This document shows positions 42,579 through 54,600 of a DNA stretch of 64,000 nucleotides, piece after piece. The notes under the pieces are model-generated. The model searched no databases, was not told the origin of the DNA, and saw only the letters and a list, made by a program, of their open reading frames with translations. The DNA comes from Saccopteryx bilineata. Its lineage: Eukaryota > Chordata > Mammalia > Chiroptera > Emballonuridae. Location of the stretch: contig NC_089494.1 of NCBI RefSeq assembly GCF_036850765.1, forward strand, positions 1,922,001-1,986,000. The letters are read 5' to 3'. The position numbers and the translations under genes were made by a program. How positions within the stretch are numbered: the stretch's first letter is position 1; each line of letters starts with the position of its first letter.

Positions 42579-44668
42579 AAACTTGGGGTGCAGGCTGTTT
42601 TGAGGAATGGTGCTTTGCCATCTTCTGTCTGAAACTTTTCAGGCCACTTGTCAGGGGGTCAGTGGATCGTGCCCTGGCAGGGTCCCTGTTTGGGTGACTG
42701 AGACCCAGCATCCGCCGCCCATGGAAGCCACAGCCACCCCCTCTGGGCTGGGCTCTGCTCACCTCCGGCTCGAGCCTATCCCCCTCTCAATGCTGGTTTG
42801 GGGAGCAAAGCTGCTGGTTAGCCTGCCGCAAAGTGGAGGTTAATGCCATGGACTCCGGTGCAGTTGATTTTGTGTGATCGACTAGGTCCGGTCCTTCTGA
42901 CCAAGTGTCAGGGACACGTTGACACACCATTCATGTGATGGATTCACAAAGTCACGGCGGGAGCCAGTGTGGGGCTGTTCTCTGGGCTTCTCCACCTGCT
43001 GGAGGGGCCCAGTGACCCCCTCACCGGGGGAAGAGGGCGGCAGCTGCAGAGGCTAGGCAGGCGGGCTCCAGGGGCTTTCTGAGGTTTGGGGACGGACTTC
43101 GTCTGCCAGAGGGCACGGGGGGGGGGGGGGGGAGGAGGCAGGTGTGGTGTTTGGGGACAGTGGGGGGTGACATGCCAGGGCTGGTGGGGGAGCGGAGCCA
43201 GTGCGGTCCCGGTGCCACCTGGTGGTGCTCCCCAGAACTGCAGCGGCATTCAGATGCCCGCCACTCACACTCGGCCCCCACCCGCCGCCCTGACCCTGGA
43301 GAGACGACGGAGGTGGCAGTGGTGACATTTGCACATGTCGGGGGTCTCAAACTATATTCCCCGCTACCCCCGGGGAAAGCAATCCCAAGGGATCAGACCT
43401 TGTACCTGGTGGGGAGCCCAGTGAGGTCAGCACAGAGTGAGAGCTGGGCCGTGGGCACCCGGCAGCTGCCTGGTCCCTAAGACGGCCTGGTCCTCCTCGC
43501 GCACCCCGTCCCCAGGACGGCCTGGTCCTCCTCGCACACCCCGGCATCGGCCTTCCCTCGGTCGGAACCCTGCATTTCCAGTGTTCCGGCTTGACGATCG
43601 TCACGAGAGCTGTGATCTACGGGGTCGGTAATAATTCAGGGGCTGTGGTGCAAGGCCAGGTATTTGGCTCGGCTAAAACTGACAGTGGGCTCGACTAGTA
43701 GGTGCTTATGGAATAACCTGGGACGCCCAGGGGGTGAGGACCTTTGAGTTTCGCCCCCTTGGTCCCCAGGAGCAGAGCCATCCCCTCCTCCCCGCCCCCC
43801 CACCCCCCGCTCCGGTCCCAAAGCTGCCGGCCACACCGAGGGGCTCCCGGAGGCGTCACCATTCAGGTGTATGCACCTCATTCTCAGCGGCGTTCAAGTT
43901 AGAAGACTTTATAAAAAAAATGTTCGAGGTTTTTCTTCACGAGGCTTATTTGGGAGTCCCGGACTCTAAGCAGCAGAACCGTAGAACTTTGGATCACGGG
44001 GACCCCCCAAATAGTGGGGGGTCAGTCAGCCTTCGCGGAGTTGGGGAGACCCACATGGGCTGCGTGTCGGCAGGTGGCAACAGTCGGGGGCACTTGTCAT
44101 GTGCTTGCTCCACCTGCAGGTCCTGTCTGTCTGCACCCGCGTGGGGAGGTGAACGGTGGAGAGTCCCGGGAGGACCTGGGGTGCGGGTGGAATTCAGTCT
44201 GTCCCTCCGTCCTCCCCGGCTTCCAACACGTGGCAAACGTCTTGAGGAGCAAACCAGCCACACATCTGCAACAGGCCTCCTTCCTTAGGCCGGGTTTTGT
44301 TTCCACACACTTCAAAACCATAGGGGCATCCGGTCGGCCTCTTAGAAGTCCCCCGAGCTTCCCCCGCGGCCTCTGGACGCCGCCAGCGTGCCTCGTCGGA
44401 CAGTGGCTGCTCTGCCGTCAGGGTTCCTGGTGTTTTTAAGGTTGTTGCACCAGCTCCGTGCAGCCTCTGAGGCTTTGGGGTGCCTCTCACCCCCACCCCA
44501 CCCCCCAGCATGCTCTGTGCACCTGCCACACCTGTGTTTTGAGGGATTCCCATCAGTGTGTATGTGCTACTTTGTGTTCGGTGTATTTGAGTCAATGTTT
44601 TTCTATCTACTTGTTTTCATTCATTCTCTCATTTCATTCATTTCATTCATATTTGTTTTTTCAGTAAA
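42579..44668. other. Intergenic, GC-rich, unassigned
   Basis: No gene visible. Small features are a 16-base G run (43117-43132), a 35-bp tandem duplication (43481-43550) and a TTCATT-rich stretch at 44617-44655. Open frames here are short and overlapping. Confidence 0.55.
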
Positions 44669-44908
44669 AACAGGCCGGTCGGCTCAGGAGATAAGAGCGT
44701 TGGCCTGGCGTGTGGACGTCCTGGGTTCTATCCCCAGTCCGGGTGCAGAGGCCATCTGCTTTTCCTCCCCTCCCCCTCCAGTGGCTCGGTTGGTTTGAGC
44801 GCTGGCCCCAGATGGGGATGGCCGAGTGGATCCCGGCCGGGGCGCGTGGGGGAGTCTGCCTGTCTCCCTTCCTCTCACTTAAAAAAAAAAAAAAAAGATA
44901 AATAAATA
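44669..44908 (+). mobile_element. tRNA-derived SINE, sense, shortened variant
   Basis: GGCCGGTCGGCTCAGGAGAT begins a tRNA-like head, and the B-box-like GGGTTCTATCC follows. The body has GGCTCGGTTGGTTTGAGCGC and GTGGATCCCGGCCGGGGCGC, and it ends in A(17) and GATAAATAAATA. The body differs from the antisense SINEs at 27299 and 61218, so it is a separate subfamily. Confidence 0.85.
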
Positions 44909-44929
44909 TTAATTGTTAAATGTCCTGAT

Positions 44930-46395
44930 TTACGGCCAAGAATGCTTATAATTTGCCCCAAAAAACCACTTCACAAAAGCTACTCAAGCTAATGGGTGAG
45001 TTCATCCAGGGTCCTTGATACCAGATCAGCCTACAAAGCCATTTGTCTGTCTGTAAACCAGCGACAGACCATCAGGGAATGGAATGGAGAAAACCACTCT
45101 ATTCACAATTGCATCGGAAAAAAAAAAAAAAGTAAGAGCATTTAGGAAGAAGCCCAGCAAAGGAAGGGCAACGTGGATCGATCGTCGTGGGTTGGAGGCG
45201 AGAGGAACCGGAGGGTGGGGGCGGTGTGTCCTGAGGCCGGGCTGGGCGACCCCCGGGGCCATCTCCCGCTCGTCCTTAAGACCCTGTAAGAACCGCAGCA
45301 GGTGTTTTGGAGGGAAGGGTGGTTAGAAATCGGCAAACCGACCATAAGATTTTTCTTGACAAGGCAGAGAACTCACAACATCTAAAACAATCTTTTTGAA
45401 AAAGGACAAAATGGGAGCGTTGATGCTACCAGACTCTAAAACTTGTTCTCACGCTGTAGAGGCTGTGGTTGTCGGCGCAGGGTGGACGCGGTGGTCGACG
45501 GAATAAAACCTGAAGTTTACAAGTAACTGCTGACATGCGTGGTCACCTGGTTTCCAACTCGGATGCCAAGAAAAATCCTCAGAGGATAAAAAAAAAAAGA
45601 GTCCTTCCGACAAATGGTTCTGGGCAATCGGCTCTCCAGAGGCAGGAAGAGGAATCCCGACCCTCGCCGCCTGCCATTCGCCGACATTAACTCGAGTGGA
45701 TTATAGAGCTGGTTTCAAACCCCTGCGAGAAAACACAGGAGAAAATTTGGGAGCACCTGGCGTAGGCGGAGTGTTCTTAGATGTGACCGAAACAGCATGA
45801 TCCACAAAAGGAAAAAAAAAAGTCGATACATCAGACTTCATCAAGATTAAAAGCTTTGCGTGTCATTTAGACATCGTTAAGAAAATGAAAAGAGAAGCCA
45901 CACACTGGGGGGGGGGGGGTAGCCCCCGGGGACACGTCTGCCAGGACCTGGTGTCCGGGGTCAATAACGCACTCTTACAAGTTCAAGAGAAGACAAACAA
46001 CTCGATTTAAACTGGGGGGAGGGCGCACACCGCCATGTCCCCAAGGAGGCTGTGCAGATGACTGGTCCGCGAGAGGACGCTCCGTGTCATCAGTCACGAG
46101 GTGACACCAAGTTAGGAGTTCCCGCCCACGAGGACGGCGGTCGTCACAGAGACCGCCGGCGGGGAGGACCAGGGTGTGGAGAAGCCCTCGTCTTCCTGCT
46201 CCGCTGCCGCTGGGAGGGTCCGGAGGTAAATCTGGTAAATCTGCCTCGGAAAACGTGTCGGGCGGGCGGTTCGGCAGGCGTCCAGCACGGTTCAGCAGCC
46301 CCCCTCCTAGCTGCGCCCCCGCCCCCCGAGGTCCGAACGATCCTGTCCCCCACAGTGCGTGTGTTGTCCCTCCCACGGGGATGACGTGAGGTGGA
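44930..46395 (+). mobile_element. Old L1 fragment, 3' ORF2 region (first part)
   Basis: Degraded ORF2 landmarks appear in order: GGGTGAGTTCATCCAGGGTC, CTATTCACAATTGCATCGGA, TTAGGAAGAAGCC, TTGATGCTACCAGACTCTAA, CTTCATCAAGATTAAAAGCT and AGAAGACAAACAACTCGATT. Frames are broken throughout, and GC-rich substitutions and indels are common. It continues after a nested LTR. Confidence 0.8.
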
Positions 46396-46634
46396 GCCCC
46401 GATACAGGGGACCCCGCAGAGCCCCCTGTCCCCTCTGCCGTGGGAGGACACAGCAAGGCGACGGCCATCTACGAACCAGGAAGACGACCCTCACCACGCC
46501 CTGATCACCTGGCGCCTTGACCTGGAACTTCCCGGCCTGCAGAGATGTGAGACCCGAAAGCTGTTTCTAAGCCCACCCCCCACCTGCCGCCACGTCGATG
46601 GTATTTATTACAGCAGCCGCGCAGACGATTACAA
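46396..46634 (+). mobile_element. MaLR/MLT-like LTR fragment nested in L1
   Basis: GGAGGACACAGCAAGGCGAC, CCATCTACGAACCAGGAAGA, CTCACCACGCCCTGATCACC, TTGACCTGGAACTTCCCGGC, CTGCAGAGATGTGAGACC and GGTATTTATTACAGCAGCC follow the order of a mammalian MaLR LTR 3' half. L1 similarity resumes directly after. Subfamily not assigned; an endogenous retroviral relic with no coding capacity. Confidence 0.6.
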
Positions 46635-47135
46635 CACCCCGGAGAAACGGGACCCTGTGTCCACGCAGGGGCTCGTACGAGAACGCTCAACGTGGCGTGC
46701 GCCCCAGAGACTGAACACGGCCCCAGAGGCCCAGGAACTGGTGACTTGCAGGAACAAAATGGGGCCCAGCGTCAGAAAGGAGAAGGCGCTGGCAGCGTCT
46801 CCAGCCGGGGTGACTGACGGTCGAGGACATCGTCCCTCACTAACGAAGTCAAGTGCAAGAGGCCACACAGTGTGTGACTGCACGGGGCCCCACGCTCACT
46901 CGCTCAGGGAAGGCGGAGGCGTGGGGGCCCGGACGGAGGCCCCGCAGGCCGACGGGAATGTTTGAAAAGTGTTTGAAAACCAAGCGTTTGAAAACAGATT
47001 GTGCTGAAGGTCGCAGAACTCTATACATTTCTAAAAAGGAAAAAAAAAAAAGACTTCACCAAATTGTACCGTTACGGTGGATACATTCTATGGTGTATAA
47101 CTTACACCTCAATAAATAAGCTGTTACAAAAGAAA
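46635..47135 (+). mobile_element. Old L1 fragment, continuation to 3' end
   Basis: After the nested LTR come GGAGAAACGGGACCCTGTGT, CCACGCAGGGGCTCGTACGA and GAACGCTC. The 3' UTR signature follows at about 47060-47130: AAATTGTACCGTTACGGTGG, ATACATTCTATGGTGTATAA and CTTACACCTCAATAAATAAG. Confidence 0.75.
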
Positions 47136-50100
47136 ACTCCAGGGCAACACCGGAACAAAACCACTGTCGGTTTTCCTAGTGGACGCTGTGTGAGCTCCTG
47201 AACGGGTTAATCAGCAGACCCCACCTTGCGTTTCACGGTGGGGACGCGGGCTCCCGTGTCACCTCTGAGTTCACCGGAGGTCAGGGTGGGACAGGACCCT
47301 CCCAGGTGCTTTTTAAGGAGGTAGAAGTCCACGCACAGAAGGAGGTGCTCAGGGTGGCGGCGGGGACTCAGGCTCCCGGTTCCAAGCAGGACGTCACGCT
47401 CCCACCTCGGAGGCCACGCTGGAGGGACCCGGCCACTGCTGTGCCTCACCAGGAAGCTGGGGACACTCAGTGCCAGGCTGCTGAGGGTGACATGTCCACT
47501 CCCCCCTCCTGTGAGGACGCCGTTCCTGTGCTGTTGTCATCAGCCCTGCGCTGCCCCGGGGTGGACACCTTCTGACCGTTCAAAGACAGCTGGTCCCAGT
47601 CACAGACGCCTCCGGGCACTGCTCAAACGCCCCCGGCCCATCCAGTCCCACTGCGACCCTGCAGGCGGTGTCCCTGTCACCGTCTTCACTTCGCAAGGGA
47701 GACTCACCGTGCAGCTCCAGTAACCAGATGCTGGCAGCTGGCACAGCCTCCTGAGCCCTGGGTGTGGCCGCTGGTCTCGATCTCCAGCTCTGAGCCAGGG
47801 TCCCCCCCCCCCGGAAGTGGGGATGGTGGTGGAGACTGTGGGTGCGGCCATTTTGCTTGGGGGGAAATGACGTCCAGCAGACATCGCCGAGTTCAGCCGT
47901 TAAATAAATGCCTCTCTGCACAACATGGTGCCTCTACCCCTTGCACCCCGGGCCCCAGCCCTGCAGTGTGCACCGTTGACCTCTGGGGACAGTGTGGCCA
48001 GGGGGAGGAGGTGACAGTGCTCAGCTCTCAGTTCTCTGTGGCCTCCGGGAAGAGGTCACCTGCATCCCATCCAGGGCACGACCAGACGCCCCCTCAGCCT
48101 CGAGGCTTAACGGTGGTGTTTATATTTCGGAGACCCGGGAGCTCTGGGCTTTCTTAGGGCTGTTTTGATGTCTGGTTCTTAAATCACTGGCTGGATCACG
48201 TTGTTGCCCGTCTGGGCCACATGTCCCCAGCACTCGGGTGTGTTTCTTCTTGGTGTGGGGTCACACCGGCCAGGGTGGACACAGTGGTACCACACTGGCC
48301 GCCTGGGACACAACTGACGTTCTCTGGTAACATCCCTTGCGTCTTGCCAGCTGATCACAGTTAAAACTCCGTGTTTGACCTTTTCGTGACATTTCCTGCG
48401 GGTCCTCCAGGGCGGCTGGTACACACACAGCTGCCACCGACACGGGACCATTTCAATTAAACCCAGAACAATTCAAATGGAATGGATGAGAAGGTCAGTT
48501 CCTTGGTCACACTGGCCGCCCCACAGTGCTCCATGGCCGCGTGTGGCTAGTGGCAGCCCGGCTGGACAGCGAGGTGACCGGGGCGCTCACGGTGCCGAGG
48601 GGCTGGGAGGCGGAGCTGCCCCAGGCGGGCAGCACCGGTGCTCATGGGCACTGCGGTTAGTCCTCCGCCGTGAGGCGTCCACTCCTCTTTGGGAAGCAGG
48701 GGTGTGGCCAGCTGCCAACAACTGCGAGGGGCTCCGTGGGCCAACAGCAGCGGCCGTGGCCGGAGGTGGCTGGTAAGAAGCAAAGGGACCGTGGCTGCAG
48801 GTTCTGTGCACTGGGCCATCCCTCCTGGACCACGTCCTGAGGGCACCTGCTGAGGTGCCGGCCAGCATCCTGACCCCGTGACCCCACAGCCCGGCTCACA
48901 GTGACGAGCTGGGCCGGGAACGTGGCCGTGGGAAGGCCGGGCTGAGGGACCGTGAGGCCGGCTGGGAGCTGGCAGGCTTCCGGGGGCCACTGGGCAGACG
49001 AGACAAGAACAGAGAGAGGAGCAGCGTCCAAGGCCCCGGGAAGCCTGCAGGTGGAGGGGGGCGGTGTCCGCCAGGGTCCCAGCCCGCGACCCTGAGCCAG
49101 CCCAAGCGCCTCTCTGCACCTGGCTGCCAGCGGGCTGCCCGGGGTCACGGCGGTGCGGCTGGCGCGGGCCCACCCGACAGACCACAGCAGCCGTCCCGAG
49201 CGGGGTGCGCCTTGGCCCTTCCCGTCTGGTGAAACATGTGGTTCTGATTGTGTCATCCGAAGACATAAAAACTCTCCCGGGTGACAGGGAGGAGGGCCTG
49301 GTGGCCTGGCTGGCTGGCAGCCCCACCCCGAGCATGTGGGGCCTTCCAGGGCGCTGAGGGCCACCGTCAGGGACGCGCTGTGCCGGCCCCCCTGCCCGGC
49401 GTGGTGGAGGGGGAGCTGTGCGGTGAGCAGCTGTGTAGGTGCACGAGTCCAGGAATCGGGAAATGCCAGACTCCACCAGACACTTGCGCCCCACCAGGTG
49501 CTGACATGAGCTGAGGCGTGTGTGGGGGCGGGGTGAACACGCCTCTGGCCACGGCATCCGACAGGACCCTCCTCAGCCCCGGCCCCCAGGGTGCGCCCCC
49601 CGGCCCGCCCGCCCTGAGGGTCTCTCGCAGGGGGGCCGTCCCCATGGGTGGCTCTCCTCTGTCCTGGGAAGCTCGCAGGTTCTTCCTTCTTCTAATTTGT
49701 TGTCAAAACCTGTTGTTATTTCATTTTTTATTGTTTTCCTCATTTCCTAAACCTCCTGCCGGTTATTTCAAAAACACTCCCCCTTGAGTGGGATTCAAGC
49801 CCCCCCCCCCCTCAGGCTCCTGACCAGCTGCTCTGCACCCCGGGAAGAACAGGCGAGGCTGGCTGGTGGGGCACATGGCCTGAGGCCCTCGGGGCATCGG
49901 GGTTCCCGCCCCCCCTGCTCCCAGCACCACGTGGCTCCTGGTGGCCAACGCCCCCCCGCAGACCCCCCCCAGCACTGTCACACAGACGGGGAGCTGTGTG
50001 TGTCCTCAGGGCTGACAGAGGGGTTGGTCACGGTAGTTAGCTGTGCGTCTGCTCTTCCATCGCCAGCGTCGAGGTAACGGGAGCTTTGAGCTGCTCAGCT

Positions 50101-51215
50101 CCTGGAGCCCGATGTCGTCAGACGCAGCGTGGCCAACGCAGGCCCCTCTGGGTAGAGCTGGTGGCGTGGGGACACTCAGAGGCCGTGGCGATGGGGACAG
50201 GAGGGTACTAACAGGGAGGACTTCCCTTGTGGACACTGAAGGGGCGCCCTGGCCCGGCCCGCGGGTGGTCCCCCCCACATGCGACCGGCTCGGCTGGGGA
50301 CAAAGGTGTCTGAGGTTCCACGTGGCTTTGACCCCGTCTCTCCCTGAGGACCCCGGACCAGACCTCAGGCTGAGGGGCCCACGGAGCCCATGTCTTGTCG
50401 AGAGGCCCTGAAGACACATTATTTCAGTTCAACCCGTCCCTGACTCAGTGGAGACCCCGGCCCAGTCTGCACCGGCCAGAGTGGGGCCTGGAGTCCCAGG
50501 GTCCGCACGTTGTCCCTGGGCAGACCCCCTCCGGGGACCCGTGGGCCGAGGGGTCCCTGAGCTGGGGGCAACGGGTGGGGGTCCTGGGCGGCGGCCGGCC
50601 ACCTGCGGCTCATGCACACTCGTGTACGAGCTTCCCCTGGGCTCGCCAGCGCGGGAAGTGTCCCGAGGCCTGACCCCTGCCCGGGGCCACCCCTGCAGAG
50701 GGACGCACTGACCGCAGCTGCAGTGGCCACCCACGGAGGAGGCTGTGTCCAAGCGCCCGGGGCGGCTGCCTGGTTGAGGGGAGCGCATACTTCTGTCCTA
50801 AAATAGATTTTATCTGAAAAAGAAAACAGATGGAGATGGTGGCCCTGTGCCTCCCCTCGACGAAGCGCAGACGCGCAGGAGGCTGACCGCCACCCCTCCC
50901 CCGCCCGCCCCCGGAGCCGGGAACCGAGGACCCCGCTGGGTGGAGAGTCAGCTGTCAGGTGGGGGGGGCGTGGGACTGGCAGGTGGTCTGAGTGGGCTGC
51001 TGAACAGACCCCCCTCCCGGTCTCTCGTCGGCCGGAGGGTCAGCAAGGAGGACCTCGGTCCTGCCCCAGGGTGGCCCCAGGCAAGGGCCCGCTGCTGGGA
51101 GTGTGCCCCCGGGCCTGGAGCGTGGGCAGAGAGGGTCCCGCCTGGGAGACCCCCTGGGTAGGCCCTCGGGCCCTGAGAGCCTTCTTCCCCCGGGCAGGTC
51201 GGGGCAGCCGGCTCT
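47136..51215. other. Intergenic, GC-rich, unassigned
   Basis: About 4 kb with no convincing gene, exon or repeat. The longest open frame (- strand, 48547-49557) has low-complexity Pro/Arg/Ser composition typical of translated GC-rich DNA and no recognisable domain. Confidence 0.55.
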
Positions 51216-51690
51216 GGGTGCCGCTGTCAGGGGCTCTGGGTGCTGCTGTCAGGGGCTCTGGGTGCTGCTGTCAGGGACTCCGGGTGCTGCTGTCGGGGAC
51301 TCTGGGTGCTGCTGTCGGGGACTCTGGGTGCTGCTGTCGGGGACTCTGGGTGCTGCTGTCGGGGACTCCGGGTGCTGCTGTCAGGACTCCGGGTGCTGCT
51401 GTCAGGACTCCGGGTGCTGCTGTCGGGGACTCTGGGTGCTGCTGTCGGGGACTCTGGGTGCTGCTGTCGGGGGCTCTGGGTGCTGCTGTCAGGACTCTGG
51501 GTGCTGCTGTCAGGGACTCCGGGTGCTGCTGTCAGGGACTCTGGGTGCTGCTGTCGGGGACTCTGGGTGCTGCTGTCTGTCAGGGGCTCTGGGTGCTGTC
51601 AGGGGCTCTGGGTGCTGCTGTCAGGGACTCCGGGTGCTGCTGTCGGGGGCTCTGGGTGCTGTCAGGGACTCTGGGTGCTGCTGTCAGGGA
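51216..51690. repeat. Short-unit minisatellite, about 21 copies of a 21-22-bp unit
   Basis: Units of CTCTGGGTGCTGCTGTCAGG and its variants (CTCCGGG, TCGGGG) run from 51216 to 51690, with irregular single-base losses and a few shortened units. The hydrophobic open frames through it (Gly-Cys-Cys repeats) are artefacts. Confidence 0.94.
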
Positions 51691-54600
51691 CACTGAGCAA
51701 GACCGGTGGGGGGAGCCAGGAAGCCCTTCAGAACCGGAGGACGTGATTCTGGAAAGAGCAGGGCGGGTTTCCGGGATGCCTTTCACAGCCGACTGTGTGC
51801 GTTCCTGTCTGGAGCGAGGCCCTGCCGTGGGACCAGGGCTCAGGCCGCGATGGCGGCTATGGGGGTGAAGCCTCTGTTCAGCAGGTTCCCCAGGACGCCG
51901 TCTGCCCTCACCTGACTCACGGTGTAGCACTGAGGGGAAGAGATCACTACGTGTCTCAGGGAAATGGCCCCACGCACTCGGGTGAAACGGGCTCTACTGT
52001 CTGGGGCGAGGGGGCCTGTGGGTCAGAAACGTCACTGTGAAGATTTTATGAGCAGCAACGTGGACAGACGGGTTTTCTTCCCTCAGTGTGCCGTCCGTGC
52101 TGCCAACGTGAAGGATGCGTTCCTCCTCGCTCCCTCCCTGCGCCCTTCCAGCCCCGGGCACAGGGCGTCCACAGCCACAGAGCACAGACCCCGCCTCACC
52201 CACAGACCCCGGCCGTAGGAGAGCCACCACACACACAGGCCTCGGCACAGCCTCGGAGAGGGGGCCGGGGAAACCGACTCCCAGACACCAAGCAGAGAAG
52301 TCAACACTCTGAAAGGTACAACTGAGCCCGAAGCAACCGGTGCTGCTCTCCGACCCTGGGACCCAGAAGCGGCCCAGGCTGCAGCCCCGTCCCTGGGCAG
52401 GACCGGCGGGCCAGGGCCAGGCGTCTGCGTTCACACGAAGGTCTGGTGGGTGCACAGAGCCTGGAGATGGAAGGTGTTTAGCCTGTGTGGCCAGACCTGG
52501 GCAGCGGCCTCTCTGCTGGCCACCAGGTAAACGTGAGACACCACCTGGTGGTCCAGACACATTGGGGTCACCACACTCCAGTAATTGCCAGGGGCGGGCA
52601 GCGTCTGAGCACCCTTCCCGTGACGTCGGGTGTGTTTCGGCCCGGCCTGGTGGACTCTGTGGGAACAGACGGGTCACAGTGGTGACAAAGGGTGCCCCGA
52701 GTCCAGGCTCACTGCAGCACCCCAGGCCCCTCAGTGCACAGAAAGGGGTGGGGTGACCCCCGGACTCCGCACTGCAGTGCAGAGACCAGCCCGGCTGTGG
52801 GCGAGCACGAGAGGGAAGCGCTGCAGGACTTAAGAAAAAACACGCACGAGACCCAGCAGAGAGAAGCGATGGGCCCAGGGGACTCCCGGCCTCTCGGCCT
52901 GAGAGCCCAGATCTCTGCAGCCTCATCATGTTTCTTTGTTTTCCTTTAATCAGCAAGCAGGTTAGCAGAGCACAGGCCCGGGGACTGAGAAGGGTGATGA
53001 ACGGAGCTCCCACTGAACCACCTGACCAGTGCTGGCCGGGCCGCGTGCTGCCCCCACCGGACTTGGCGCTCCGGAGTCCACACCCAAGACCTGTGTCAGG
53101 GCCGCACCCCGGTCTCCGGCCGTCTCCCTGCCCCGCAGCACTGGCGGGGGTTGGGGTTGAGGGAAGACAGTCTGGACTGTCCTGCGGAGGGCGCGAGCGC
53201 TGCCCAGCCAGCAGCGGTCAGGGGTCTGGCCCCCCATGGGGCCCACAGCTGCCGCCGGTGGGAGCACCGGCCACCGCCCCTCTCTGCAGCCGGTGTCGCC
53301 ACTCGGCAGGACTTGCAGGACGACTCACGGGATTTTGTCTGTCTGAGTGACGTTGACCGGGTCTGAGTGTCCTGGCCCCTGAGTCCACCGGGCACCGGGG
53401 AAGCCGCACACCCCCCACCCCCGCCCAGACTCTGCCCGAGCACAGCACTCTGACTGACACCAGGGCTCAGGGGGGAAGAAGAGGACATGTGGGTGACACC
53501 CAGAGTCAGAACAGAGTCCGCTGCAGGCAGCAGGTGACCCTTCCTGGGCTGCGGCCGAGGGCACGGCGGGGGAGCCCGGAGCGTCCCCGCAGTCAGCGCC
53601 GAGAGGGCACCGGAACCCTCCGGGAGGACCGGGGGTCCCGGCGTGCTGCTCTGAGGGGTTGGATTTGAGATAAGGGACCAGGGAAGGAGGGACACGACTG
53701 ACCTTGGACACAAGACCCCTCTGAGGAGAGGATGGCATTCCGCAGTGCTCTGTGCCCACAGGGTCACAGCACAGGGTCCCGCGAGCAGGGAGCGGTCCCA
53801 GATGTTTCTGGAAGTAAATCTCTTCCCTCTGTGTCCCCCCTTCACACCCTCATCCCGGCTGGCAGCCCGGTCAGCAGTGTGTCAGCACCACCCCCAGACC
53901 GGAGCCCGCCCTCTGGGTACCCTGCACGGTGCACGGCTCCAACCGCGTTCTGCCCAGTCCCGGCTCAAACACCTCATCCAAACTGCCCAGTGTCCCAGGC
54001 GCAGCCCGACGGCGTGAACAGATTGGGGGGAAGAGGTGAGGACGGCACCCAGGGCGGGTCCCACTTCCCGGAAGGAGAGCCCCTGGTCCCCACCTCAGCG
54101 CACAGGCGGAGCAGAAACGCCCTCAGCAGCGAGCACACGGTCCTGGGGCTCACCGAGCACTGAGATCCGTTGATGTGTCTTTGTCTTTGAAGTGTAAGAA
54201 CTATTTCTTGTGTCCAAGTATCTAATTTGTCTTTACAAACAATGGTTGAAAATTCGAAGAGCAGGGACATCCCCTAACTGTGACCTAGTCCATGCCGGGG
54301 GACGTGTCCGCGACGCCACACCAGCCAGCGAGGAGGGATGGGGACGGAGCCGGCCCCTCGCCCACTGCGCTCCCTCGAGGTGGCCGGCACCCTGTCGAGA
54401 GCGGGCAGCTCGAGACTCTCGCTGGGGTTGACTTTGTTACTGGCTAACGTATCTCAAACATGCTTCTCAAACTGAGCCGCAGACCCGTGCCGGACAACGT
54501 CTGGTCCACACGGATGGATGCCCTCGTGACACGCTCCCGACATGTCACGGCCAAAGTCGGAGATGACGGACGTATCGTCAGCAGCGTCTGAGCTTCGTCC

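Noticed and set aside
44930..47135. Active L1 ORF2
   Set aside because: Frames are broken in many places, the 5' part is missing and an LTR-like block interrupts it. A fossil.
48547..49557. 336-residue open frame on the - strand in intergenic DNA
   Set aside because: Pro/Arg/Ser-rich translation of GC-rich DNA, no domain recognised. A protein search with no hits would confirm the rejection.
51071..51868. 265-residue Gly-Cys-Cys-rich open frame
   Set aside because: Translation of the 21-22-bp array; low complexity.
51994..53013. 339-residue open frame on the - strand
   Set aside because: No recognisable domain. Length is explained by high GC content and few stop codons.
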